NCBI GenBank assembly: GCA_002366635.1
Contig: DFBN01000026.1
Coordinates: forward strand, 787-13,006
Length of the DNA: 12,220 bases
Reading direction: 5' to 3'
Source of the DNA: Caldifarciminota bacterium UBA3079
Lineage (GTDB): Bacteria > Hydrothermota > Tepidihabitantia > Tepidihabitantales > Tepidihabitantaceae
Below the pieces are notes generated by a model. The model did no database searches. It was given only the letters and a program-made list of their open reading frames with translations, and was not told the origin of the DNA. Of the stretch, positions 6,194 to 12,220 are shown piece after piece (the stretch's first letter is position 1; the number at the start of each line of letters is the position of its first letter). The position numbers were made by a program, and so were the translations under genes.

Positions 6194-7235
6194 GCTTTTT
6201 CCTCTTTATCAAATCCACAAACGCCTCAAGCCGCGTCAAGAGCCCGGTTTGCGCGGTATGCTCATCGAACGACAAAGACAGGACCGGCACATGAGTTTCC
6301 TCGGACAACTGCTGCAGTACCTCCATTGCTATATTCTCCGACATGCACATGAATGGAAACACATGAACCAATCCGTCAACCTTCAAGTGCTCTATGAAAT
6401 GGATTGATTCACCAACCGTTCTTATTGCTTCTCCGCCCGGACATTCTTTAAGGTAGCGCCGTGCCAGAATTTCAGACCGGAAATAACTGGCGTCTATCTT
6501 AAGTAAATGACGCAGATGATGCCAGAGGCTGCGCTCAAAAACCACTTCGACACCCAGCCGGCCCAATTCTTTCTCGATGTCCTGATTGGCACCCTGTTCA
6601 ATCATAGTGAATATTTCACCAACAAAGCCCACCCGAACTGATGGTTTCCGTCCGTCAACACTGAACATCACGCGCAGATTATTCCGGGCTCGCCGGATTG
6701 ACGAAACTGAGTTTGCCCGCTCAATTATTCCTAGGGCTGGCCGTTTCAGTTTCTCCGCTTCCTCAAAGTCCAACGCTCTCTTCCTGTTGAGCAGAGCTCT
6801 GAACTCGTGCGTCATGGCACTTTTTTCAAGCATCACGCATAACGCCCGTATCACACGAAGTGGCGACACCCCGAAGATATGCGGCATCAGATGGAATATG
6901 AAACCGAGCGGGGAATACTGACCTACAGATACAAACCGGTATTTCTTCCCAATCCGTTCCAGCGCCTGTTCCTGGAGGAAATGGTAGTAGCCGAATCTGC
7001 ACTTGCGCGTGCCCGCTGCCATAAGCAGTGTATCCGCGCCTTTCTCCAGTCCTTCAATGAAATTGCCAAGGGTTATTTTGAACGGCATGCAGATTAATTC
7101 TGGCGAATGCTTAACGCCTAGTTCGACCGTCTTTTTCGATGTCGGAGGAGGCAGGATTACTTCACCGCCTAAGTCTTCAATGAGTGTCTTGAACACATAA
7201 GTATCGTATCCGAAACGGGGAAATGTCGCTTTCAT
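6168..7235 (-). CDS. 2-hydroxyacyl-CoA dehydratase-like Fe-S protein (DUF2229/activase-related), larger paralog
   Basis: The 355-aa product resembles the activase-related (DUF2229, HgdA/HgdB-like) part of large CoA-dehydratase activase fusions, here as a separate protein. Three cysteines lie in conserved settings: PELICMPFKITLGN (Cys49), GTRKCRFGYY (Cys79) and FPFMCMSENI (Cys297). They could bind a [4Fe-4S] cluster that receives electrons from the activase. The C-terminal signature DEHTAQTGLLTRLEAF (324-339) closely matches DEHTGEAGLVTRIEAF in the paralog upstream. It starts at ATG 7235, 16 bp after the paralog's stop, with only a weak ribosome site, and its 3' end overlaps the activase start by 26 nt. 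A Lys/Arg-rich tail ends the protein. It may be a catalytic subunit or an electron-transfer partner; nothing here indicates the substrate. Confidence 0.85.
   Translation of the reverse strand: MKATFPRFGYDTYVFKTLIEDLGGEVILPPPTSKKTVELGVKHSPELICMPFKITLGNFIEGLEKGADTLLMAAGTRKCRFGYYHFLQEQALERIGKKYRFVSVGQYSPLGFIFHLMPHIFGVSPLRVIRALCVMLEKSAMTHEFRALLNRKRALDFEEAEKLKRPALGIIERANSVSSIRRARNNLRVMFSVDGRKPSVRVGFVGEIFTMIEQGANQDIEKELGRLGVEVVFERSLWHHLRHLLKIDASYFRSEILARRYLKECPGGEAIRTVGESIHFIEHLKVDGLVHVFPFMCMSENIAMEVLQQLSEETHVPVLSLSFDEHTAQTGLLTRLEAFVDLIKRKKRGQRLSRN
6201..6207 (-). promoter_or_regulatory. Ribosome-binding site of the activase, inside the preceding gene
   Basis: The coding strand reads AAAGAGG, 7 nt before GTG 6193, within the last codons of the larger paralog. 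It supports the overlapping GTG start and translational coupling between the two. Confidence 0.6.
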
Positions 7236-7251
7236 TATCCGCTATCCGGTT

Positions 7252-8145
7252 CTAGGCTGCCGACAAAGCTGATTTCCTGCGCTCGGCCATATCGATAAAT
7301 GCCTCAATCCTGGTCACTAGGCCGGCTTCTCCAGTATGTTCATCAATCACCAGTTGCAAGAAAGGAATGCTGTGTTGGTGTGCCTGTTGACGCATGAATT
7401 CCGCTACAAGCGAGTCAGGACCGCAGCCCATAGACATAACGACACATACACCATCCACTTTATCCATGAAATAAACAAAGGCGTTGTATAACTCACGCTC
7501 GTATACCCAACGGATGTTTTCTGCAAACCCATCACGATTCCGCAGAATACTCTCAGGCAATTCGTCCTTAGTGCAAATGCGGTAACCATGATTTGAAAAA
7601 GTCGAAAGTATCGGGTGCGCAACATAATCGTCACCCAGGTTGTAAAAGTGGCTAATCAAGGCGACCCGTTTCTCACCCGGACGGAATTCCGGTTCCCCCG
7701 TATGGTAACTCAGTTCGCTACGGGCGTGCGAAAAAGCTTTAATAACGCGAATAGGGTTCGGACTGATCTTCAGTCCGGCAATGAGATGAGGCAAAAGAAT
7801 GTTACCTTTCAAACTGGGCGCTATCAGTTTAGTATTATTCCCGAGCATCATACGGGCAATGTCAACTATCCCGATCATCTTCGGGCAGGCATAAAGGTGG
7901 TCTTCAAGCCAGACAATTCTGGGAAGAAATACTGCATCGACCCTGCCTTTCAAATCAGCCAAGTGCCCTGCCAATATCTTTATTGGCAGGCATACCTCAC
8001 TGGAAACATGTCCAAGGCCTTTTTCAACCAGAACCTTGTCAGTCTTGCGGGTAACTACCACATTGGCTCCAAGTCCGGCCAGGAACTTCTCCCAGAACTT
8101 GCCGTAACGGTAGTATAGTAGGGCCCTGGGGATACCGACATCCAT
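7252..8145 (-). CDS. 2-hydroxyacyl-CoA dehydratase-like Fe-S protein (DUF2229/activase-related), smaller paralog
   Basis: The first gene of the three-gene cassette gives a 297-aa protein homologous to its neighbour. Shared features are an N-terminal IPRALLYYRYGKFW segment, cysteines in SSEVCLPIKILAGH (Cys52), LYACPKMIG (Cys87) and MGCGPDS (Cys241), and the terminal motif DEHTGEAGLVTRIEAF (268-283). The Cys pattern parallels that of the larger paralog and suits an Fe-S cluster. Two different subunits plus an activase is the architecture of HgdABC-type enzymes, so the pair may form a heterodimer, which is inference. ATG 8145 is the evident start; no Shine-Dalgarno precedes it, but a promoter ends 7 nt upstream, pointing to a leaderless transcript. 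No acyl-CoA transferase, dehydrogenase or other fermentation gene is adjacent. Confidence 0.85.
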   Translation of the reverse strand: MDVGIPRALLYYRYGKFWEKFLAGLGANVVVTRKTDKVLVEKGLGHVSSEVCLPIKILAGHLADLKGRVDAVFLPRIVWLEDHLYACPKMIGIVDIARMMLGNNTKLIAPSLKGNILLPHLIAGLKISPNPIRVIKAFSHARSELSYHTGEPEFRPGEKRVALISHFYNLGDDYVAHPILSTFSNHGYRICTKDELPESILRNRDGFAENIRWVYERELYNAFVYFMDKVDGVCVVMSMGCGPDSLVAEFMRQQAHQHSIPFLQLVIDEHTGEAGLVTRIEAFIDMAERRKSALSAA

Positions 8146-8152
8146 TAGTTGA

Positions 8153-8180
8153 ATTGTATTTCCGCATCCTGGAAAGTCAA
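8153..8180 (-). promoter_or_regulatory. Sigma70-like promoter of the activase cassette, likely leaderless
   Basis: The coding strand shows TTGACT (8175-8180), a 16-nt spacer and TACAAT (8153-8158, 5 of 6 to TATAAT). Only seven bases (TCAACTA) separate the -10 hexamer from ATG 8145, so transcription would begin at or right next to the start codon. The gene has no Shine-Dalgarno, which agrees with leaderless translation. Confidence 0.5.
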
Positions 8181-8211
8181 TACACGGGTAAAAACAGAAA
8201 CCAGAAGGTAA

Positions 8212-9045
8212 TCAGACTATTCGATGGCGATATTCGAATCTGGCAGGAGTTACCCCGATATCCGCGAGTATAAGTTCGGCGCGCTCGATGCCACTGCCTA
8301 AATCTCCTGTTCTGTGCGCATCCGACCCCGTGGTAAAACTCCTTATACCAGTATCCCATGCCATCCTGATTATTTTCTCTTTGGGATACGGCTCGACCAT
8401 ACCCCGACGAAATGCTGAGGTATTGACCTCGATGCCGATTCCGGCCTGCGCGATGTGCTTTAATGCTCCACCGATAAAATTGTCTGCACATTTCCCAAAC
8501 CTCGGGCCGAACAACGGCTGAATATACTTGCGGTAAATGTCAAGATGAGCCATACAGTCAAACAGCCTGCTGTCTGCTGCAGCCTGAATATAATCAAAAT
8601 ACCTGGTAACGATTTCCTCGGGTTCTTTGTCCCCAAAATCGCGCACAGCCGCCTCCAGTTCCTTGCTTGATGTAAGTGCAACATGGTCAAGACAATGCAC
8701 CGCACCCAGAACAAAATCGAAAGGATACGCATTAAGGAAATCACCTATCGTATCCTCAAGCCCGATTTCGTATCCAACCTCAACGCCCGCACGGATTGTT
8801 ACCTTTGGAAATTCACGCCGACCGGCCTCAATCTCGGCGAAGTATGCCTTGGGCCAATCTGAATCGACCGGCACCGGTCGTCCGCCGACCCTGACGAACT
8901 CGCGATCATGACGCTTCGGGTCCGGCTCATAATGGGTAGTGAAGCAAATCTCCTCCAGTCCCAATTCCTGTGCACGCCTGCAATAATCCCTGATGCTTCC
9001 CTGGGCGTCCTGAGAGAAATCCGGATGCACATGGTAATCAAACAT
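8212..9045 (-). CDS. PHP-domain phosphoesterase, histidinol-phosphatase (HisJ) family
   Basis: The 277-aa product is a polymerase-and-histidinol-phosphatase (PHP) metal hydrolase. The metal-site residues are easy to follow: DYHVHPDFS (His5, His7), TTHYEPD (His38), GVEVGYE (Glu89), LGAVHCLD (His117), MAHLD (His167), IEVNTSAF and GSDAHRTGDLG (Asp242, His244). The length matches HisJ/HisK-type phosphatases (about 260-280 aa), which hydrolyse L-histidinol phosphate. No other his gene is nearby, so a different phosphoester substrate is possible. The start is ATG 9045, whose A is also the last base of the TGA of the upstream barrel gene (TGATG), a typical coupling arrangement. An in-frame upstream ATG at 9108 would lie inside that gene and add 21 residues before the PHP fold, so it is disfavoured. 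A cassette with its own promoter follows 66 bp downstream. Confidence 0.9.
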   Translation of the reverse strand: MFDYHVHPDFSQDAQGSIRDYCRRAQELGLEEICFTTHYEPDPKRHDREFVRVGGRPVPVDSDWPKAYFAEIEAGRREFPKVTIRAGVEVGYEIGLEDTIGDFLNAYPFDFVLGAVHCLDHVALTSSKELEAAVRDFGDKEPEEIVTRYFDYIQAAADSRLFDCMAHLDIYRKYIQPLFGPRFGKCADNFIGGALKHIAQAGIGIEVNTSAFRRGMVEPYPKEKIIRMAWDTGIRSFTTGSDAHRTGDLGSGIERAELILADIGVTPARFEYRHRIV

Positions 9046-10793
9046 CAGTTTAATCCGAATTCCAACTGGCCGCCAAACTCGAAGACCAAAGTCGCCTTCC
9101 GAGTACATCCCAACCTCAACCCCAGCCCGCTTCCATTACGAAAGCCGAACCTTGATGCCACACCAAAACGCCAGGATGATTCAGCCGTGCTGTAACTGCT
9201 GCCGATACGCATCAGTCCGTGTTCATGCAGATACATCCTTACCCCGGTCCCGGTCATGTCAAACCGAGCACATGACAAAACACCCGAGAAATGCCCGCAC
9301 TTCATTCTCAGTGACGACGCGGCCATCCGGCCACGCCCGTTATTCTGTTCGGGATACTTATCGGCAATTGTGAATCTGATATAATACCTCTGAGTGGGCT
9401 CAAGCTCGATATTGCACTGGCTTGTCCGATAACGACGCTGCTCAAGTTCAAAACTGCGGCCGAGCTTCAAACTGAACAAGGAAAGACCAAGTCGCTTGGT
9501 CAATCTCGTTTCCAGCCGTGCCGGTAATGAGTCGATTCGGAAATCACGGTATGTATTACCACGGATGCCGAATTTGAAACCATACATTCGATAGCCCAAA
9601 AGTGCCCTGGCATAAAGTCGTTCCTTTCGGTCCGTAAGACAGCGCCACCGACCCAGCGGTGCAAAATACTTCTTACTGTAACCGCTGAGACCAAACCCGG
9701 CCGTGAGCTCCTGCCAGTCGCCAGCGAGGTCCAAAGCACCCGCTACGCCACCTCCGGTTGAAATACCACCCTCCAGACCCAGTCGATAATTATCTACCCT
9801 GATATCGGCACCGAATCCACCGGTGGCAAGTGCATGGCCGAAGAAAGAACTGCTGGAATCAACCGGCGCAAAATCACGGCTATAACGCACATGGGCAAAA
9901 TCAGCAGTCACCGCTACCCTTTGCCATTGCCGCGACAACGCTGTTCCGAATGCGAACTCCTTAACAAGGTTACGCTCTGCTTGTGATAACGAATCGTCGT
10001 GGAGCCCGTCCAGTTTCAGCCGCGCAACAGTCCCGTCTGGATTAAACCGCGCATCCCTACCGACATACGAAAGGAATTCCACCACTCGCCAGTCTCCGCA
10101 CAATACCTCGGTCCCGGCACCGCATAAAGCCCGAGTTTCAAGCGGGGACTTAACCAGCTTCAAGAGAACCGGGCCTTTGACATCAGCAGCCCACCGTGCG
10201 TTAGCACGGCGGTACGGCCCGCTGAAAACGACTCCAAGTCCACTGCCAAAGGTGTAATCACCAATAACCATACCGAATCTCCCTTTTGAAAAGCCCAACC
10301 CCATTCCTATCCAGTCGGTCAAATCTGGTTCATTGCGGTCCTTTTCCCAAAGAGCTATCCCTTTCCAATAATCCCGTTCGGCAAGAATCCGTCCAAACCC
10401 CGACCATCGATATCTGCCGAACGGAATAGTATCTGCAGTCATCCGCATCAAAGCAGTTCCACCCCAACCAGGCTCTGTTTTAGTAACAGTCACCAGACGA
10501 CTCAGCATGTCGCAACAGCTTGTTGACATACCAGGCACAGACCGCAACTGCGTTGGACTCTCGAAACGACCCAAAGCATTCCGGAAAGACACAATTCGAT
10601 AAGCCAGCACCGGATTAAGCCAGGGAATAGACAAAAACTCATCCACGGTCGCCCGGTTCAAATCAATCGGATGCGACAACCGGAACTCAACCTCTTCCTG
10701 TAATGCACGGTCATCCTCATTGACCGGTGCCTCTGGCAGCAATTCCCATCCTTCTGAAAAAACCGAACAAACCAGTATCCAGACTAATGCCAC
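9045..10793 (-). CDS. Helix-hairpin-helix (ComEA-like) domain fused to a predicted outer-membrane beta-barrel
   Basis: The 582-aa protein has a short hydrophobic N-terminus (signal-like, VWILVCSVF). A helix-hairpin-helix region follows at about 43-90 (IDLNRATVDEFLSIPWLNP, then a second half ending RSVPGMS), as in ComEA DNA-binding repeats. The remaining 480 residues are alternating, aromatic and Gly-rich, typical of a transmembrane beta-barrel, with a strand-like end (LVFEFGGQLEFGLN). Proteins of this layout are seen as hypothetical HHH proteins in Bacteroidota and candidate phyla; I know of no fixed function. The HHH part would lie in the periplasm and might touch DNA or protein. GTG 10793 is the only reasonable start: no other ATG/GTG/TTG is in frame just upstream. 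It overlaps the PorV-like gene by 10 nt, and its stop overlaps the PHP start. The signal sequence lacks a basic residue, so the N-terminus carries some doubt. Confidence 0.8.
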   Translation of the reverse strand: MALVWILVCSVFSEGWELLPEAPVNEDDRALQEEVEFRLSHPIDLNRATVDEFLSIPWLNPVLAYRIVSFRNALGRFESPTQLRSVPGMSTSCCDMLSRLVTVTKTEPGWGGTALMRMTADTIPFGRYRWSGFGRILAERDYWKGIALWEKDRNEPDLTDWIGMGLGFSKGRFGMVIGDYTFGSGLGVVFSGPYRRANARWAADVKGPVLLKLVKSPLETRALCGAGTEVLCGDWRVVEFLSYVGRDARFNPDGTVARLKLDGLHDDSLSQAERNLVKEFAFGTALSRQWQRVAVTADFAHVRYSRDFAPVDSSSSFFGHALATGGFGADIRVDNYRLGLEGGISTGGGVAGALDLAGDWQELTAGFGLSGYSKKYFAPLGRWRCLTDRKERLYARALLGYRMYGFKFGIRGNTYRDFRIDSLPARLETRLTKRLGLSLFSLKLGRSFELEQRRYRTSQCNIELEPTQRYYIRFTIADKYPEQNNGRGRMAASSLRMKCGHFSGVLSCARFDMTGTGVRMYLHEHGLMRIGSSYSTAESSWRFGVASRFGFRNGSGLGLRLGCTRKATLVFEFGGQLEFGLN

Positions 10794-11554
10794 GCGGCCT
10801 GCATCCCGAAGATATGTGTTTCTTTCAACTGCGGGTGAAAACGATAAGCATAATCAATCTTGAAGACACCAACCCGAATACCAAATCCAGCCGCATACAA
10901 CAACGGTTCATAACCGACCCCGATACGCAACTCAAGCGGCGGGACCAAACGAAAATCCATACCGAACGCAGCGCTCTCCTTACCCCCCTCTCGGCTCAGG
11001 TCCAGTGCCAGAACCAGTGTCTCTACCGGCCTCATTGCACCCGCAAGCACAAAACGCCCAGGCAGCTCGTCACCGTTCCTGAACCTTGGCAGATTAGTGC
11101 GGAAACCGGCGGCCCCGAGACGAAAAACGCCCGCTTGCCAAGCAAATCCGAGGTCAAATGCCGGTACAACATCGACACCATACCTTCCTATATCCACCGC
11201 CATCAAGTGCATCCCGAGACCTGCTTTCACCTGTTTTATCGGTTCCACCCCGAAGTTCAACTGCAAATCGCTTTCGCGGTAGTTTCCGAATGAAAGGCTA
11301 CCGAAGCCAACACCACTGCCCCAGCGTTCTTTTCTTACCACAGCGCAAATCCGACCCCAGTCCACACAATCGAGTCCGTAAGGCCGACTGTAAGCCAAAC
11401 CAGCCTGAAACCGTTCCGCCTCCATAATAAGTGCCGGGTTCTGAAGAAAAAGATTCTGCCAGTCAGCAACAGCACCACCTGCTATCATCCCGCCGGCATT
11501 GCCGGTCGGCACCAGAAACTCGAACGCTGTCGCCAGCATCAACCAAATTAGCAT
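10784..11554 (-). CDS. PorV/PorQ (UPF0164)-like outer-membrane beta-barrel protein
   Basis: A signal-peptide-like start (MLIWLMLATAFEFLVPTGNAG) leads into a 256-aa Gly- and aromatic-rich chain. The early NPALIMEAERFQAGLAYS segment recalls the NPA motif near the N-terminus of PorV/PorQ/UPF0164 barrels. The end, VGVFKIDYAYRFHPQLKETH, matches the usual closing strands of that group (FRIDYAY..HPxLGxTH). PorV serves as an outer-membrane shuttle in type IX secretion, but many homologs in candidate phyla have no known task. It is expected in the outer membrane. ATG 11554 has only a weak GGA 3-6 nt upstream. A TAATAT (11564-11569) nine bases before the start may be a -10 element without a good -35. 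The 10-nt overlap with the HHH-barrel gene suggests the two barrels are made together. Confidence 0.82.
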   Translation of the reverse strand: MLIWLMLATAFEFLVPTGNAGGMIAGGAVADWQNLFLQNPALIMEAERFQAGLAYSRPYGLDCVDWGRICAVVRKERWGSGVGFGSLSFGNYRESDLQLNFGVEPIKQVKAGLGMHLMAVDIGRYGVDVVPAFDLGFAWQAGVFRLGAAGFRTNLPRFRNGDELPGRFVLAGAMRPVETLVLALDLSREGGKESAAFGMDFRLVPPLELRIGVGYEPLLYAAGFGIRVGVFKIDYAYRFHPQLKETHIFGMQAAWH

Positions 11555-11624
11555 TATCCAGGCATATTACATAGAAAAAGGCACTTGCTTGAAAAAATCT
11601 CGCAGCAGTCAACCCAGACTGTGG

Positions 11625-11975
11625 TCACTTGACATAATAGAGAAAACGACCGCAGTTGGGGCAAGTCACCAGTTCGGTTCGGCACCTTGCCGCCAGTTCA
11701 GACGGTAATTTAACATAACAGCCGCCACAGAACTCGTGAATCACCTGCACCACTACACGGCCGCCGTACCGTTTCATAATCCTTTCGTATTGGGCCAGAA
11801 TTCTTGGGTCAATTTTCTTGGTCAACTTTGCGCGTCCTTTTTCTGCTATTTTGATAAACTCACTCGAAGGTTTGACAATCTTGAATCCTGCGACTTGGTA
11901 ATGTTCATTCTCAATGTCGCGCAAAATATGGTCAAATTCCTCTAATGAACGCAAGGTCTCGATTTTGGGATTCAT
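11625..11975 (-). CDS. Short C4-type zinc-ribbon protein
   Basis: The 116-aa product ends in a C4 zinc ribbon, with CGGC at 83-86 and CPNC at 105-108, and the closing CPNCGRFLYY is the signature of the C4-type zinc-ribbon family (zf-RING_7, DUF164/CT398-like). An additional Cys98 lies between the pairs. Typical members have about 230-250 aa with a long N-terminal coiled coil; here only about 80 residues, mixed helical, precede the ribbon, so this is a short form rather than an obvious truncation (it has its own start). ATG 11975 shares ATGA with the stop of the PTS-like gene, with GAGG about 10 nt before the start. The role is unknown; nucleic-acid or protein binding is commonly assumed for the family. 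Confidence 0.82.
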   Translation of the reverse strand: MNPKIETLRSLEEFDHILRDIENEHYQVAGFKIVKPSSEFIKIAEKGRAKLTKKIDPRILAQYERIMKRYGGRVVVQVIHEFCGGCYVKLPSELAARCRTELVTCPNCGRFLYYVK

Positions 11976-12220
11976 CTAATCTTTTCCTCAAGAGAACGAA
12001 TAAGCTCGAGAAACTCCCCTGGAGTCTGCGGGTCAAAAAGACGCTTCTTCTTGGCCAACTCCTGGCACACCATTGCCACCCGGCCCAGCGTAATCAGATA
12101 TTGGTTTCCCCGGTCCTGGGGAGGAGCTATAATCAGGAAAAAAAGGTGAACCGCTTTCTTGTCAATGGAGTCGAAATCAACACCTTTGTTAGACCTGCCA
12201 ACTGCCATCTCCAGCTTATC
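11972..12220 (-). CDS. PTS EIIA-type 2 (PtsN/fructose-like) domain protein, partial at the right edge
   Basis: Eighty-two residues remain in the window and the frame stays open at base 12220 (it continues upstream as DKLEMAVGRS), so the true start lies outside. The segment AVGRSNKGVDFDSIDKKAVHLFFLIIAPPQ, followed by a helix like LITLGRVAMVCQ, is the C-terminal half of EIIA-Fru/Ntr (PtsN-like) domains, where VDF, the hydrophobic strand and the AP turn are conserved. In a full protein the phospho-accepting His lies in the missing N-terminal part, so activity cannot be judged. It may sense phosphate flow in a regulatory PTS rather than import sugar. The stop overlaps the zinc-ribbon start (ATGA), so the two are probably co-translated. 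The internal ATG at 12208 is not a credible start. Confidence 0.8.
   Translation of the reverse strand, partial: DKLEMAVGRSNKGVDFDSIDKKAVHLFFLIIAPPQDRGNQYLITLGRVAMVCQELAKKKRLFDPQTPGEFLELIRSLEEKIR

Noticed and set aside
9046..9108. Longer PHP protein starting at ATG 9108
   Set aside because: The extra 21 residues lie inside the barrel gene, before the PHP fold; the TGATG junction at 9045 is a more usual start.
11592..11621. Rho-independent terminator after the zinc-ribbon gene
   Set aside because: The stem (CAGTC/GACTG) is only 5 bp and the T-run begins 8 nt after it.
1..12220. CRISPR array, tRNA or rRNA genes, complete insertion sequence
   Set aside because: The repeats seen are 7 and 12 bp without spacers, no tRNA or rRNA sequence was recognised, and no transposase or terminal inverted repeats with target duplications were found.

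Overview
The window looks like a piece of a chromosome from an uncultured, anaerobic-type, diderm (outer-membrane) bacterium. Two adjacent genes encode outer-membrane beta-barrel proteins, one of them resembling PorV/PorQ/UPF0164 proteins. The other genes (a 2-hydroxyacyl-CoA dehydratase-type activase with partners, a MEMO-AMMECR1 fusion, CaCA and CPA2 ion exchangers) are common in anaerobes and candidate phyla. A candidate-phylum lineage of the WOR-3/Stahlbacteria kind would fit. That placement is inference from gene content only; there is no rRNA or marker gene here.

Layout. Positions 4-267 carry a strikingly regular, degenerate 12-bp tandem repeat that runs off the left edge; in one frame it reads as the tail of a 4-residue-repeat protein. 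Positions 268-856 show no convincing gene, only small hairpins and candidate promoters. A CaCA-family cation exchanger (857-1831, +) then meets a CPA2-type cation/proton antiporter with two CBS domains (1834-3468, -) tail to tail with 2 bp between them. Everything from 1834 to the right edge is transcribed leftwards.

Reading in the direction of transcription from the right edge: the C-terminal half of a PTS EIIA-like domain; a short C4 zinc-ribbon protein (4-nt overlap); after a 70-bp gap, a PorV-like barrel; a helix-hairpin-helix/beta-barrel protein (10-nt overlap); a PHP-type phosphoesterase (1-nt TGATG overlap). After a 66-bp gap containing a sigma70-like promoter comes a compact three-gene cassette. 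It holds two paralogous 2-hydroxyacyl-CoA dehydratase-like (DUF2229-type) Fe-S proteins and their BadF/HgdC-type ATP-dependent activase. A second good promoter precedes the MEMO-AMMECR1 fusion gene, and the antiporter follows after a heptamer-repeat spacer.

Working together: the three-gene cassette has all parts of an ATP-driven low-potential electron-transfer machine (activase plus two Fe-S acceptor proteins) but no CoA-thioester metabolism genes beside it, so its substrate is open. The barrel/HHH/PHP genes appear translationally coupled and may form an envelope-associated module of unknown purpose. Short periodic DNA repeats (12-mer, 7-mer) fill several gaps and are a notable trait of this genome segment.
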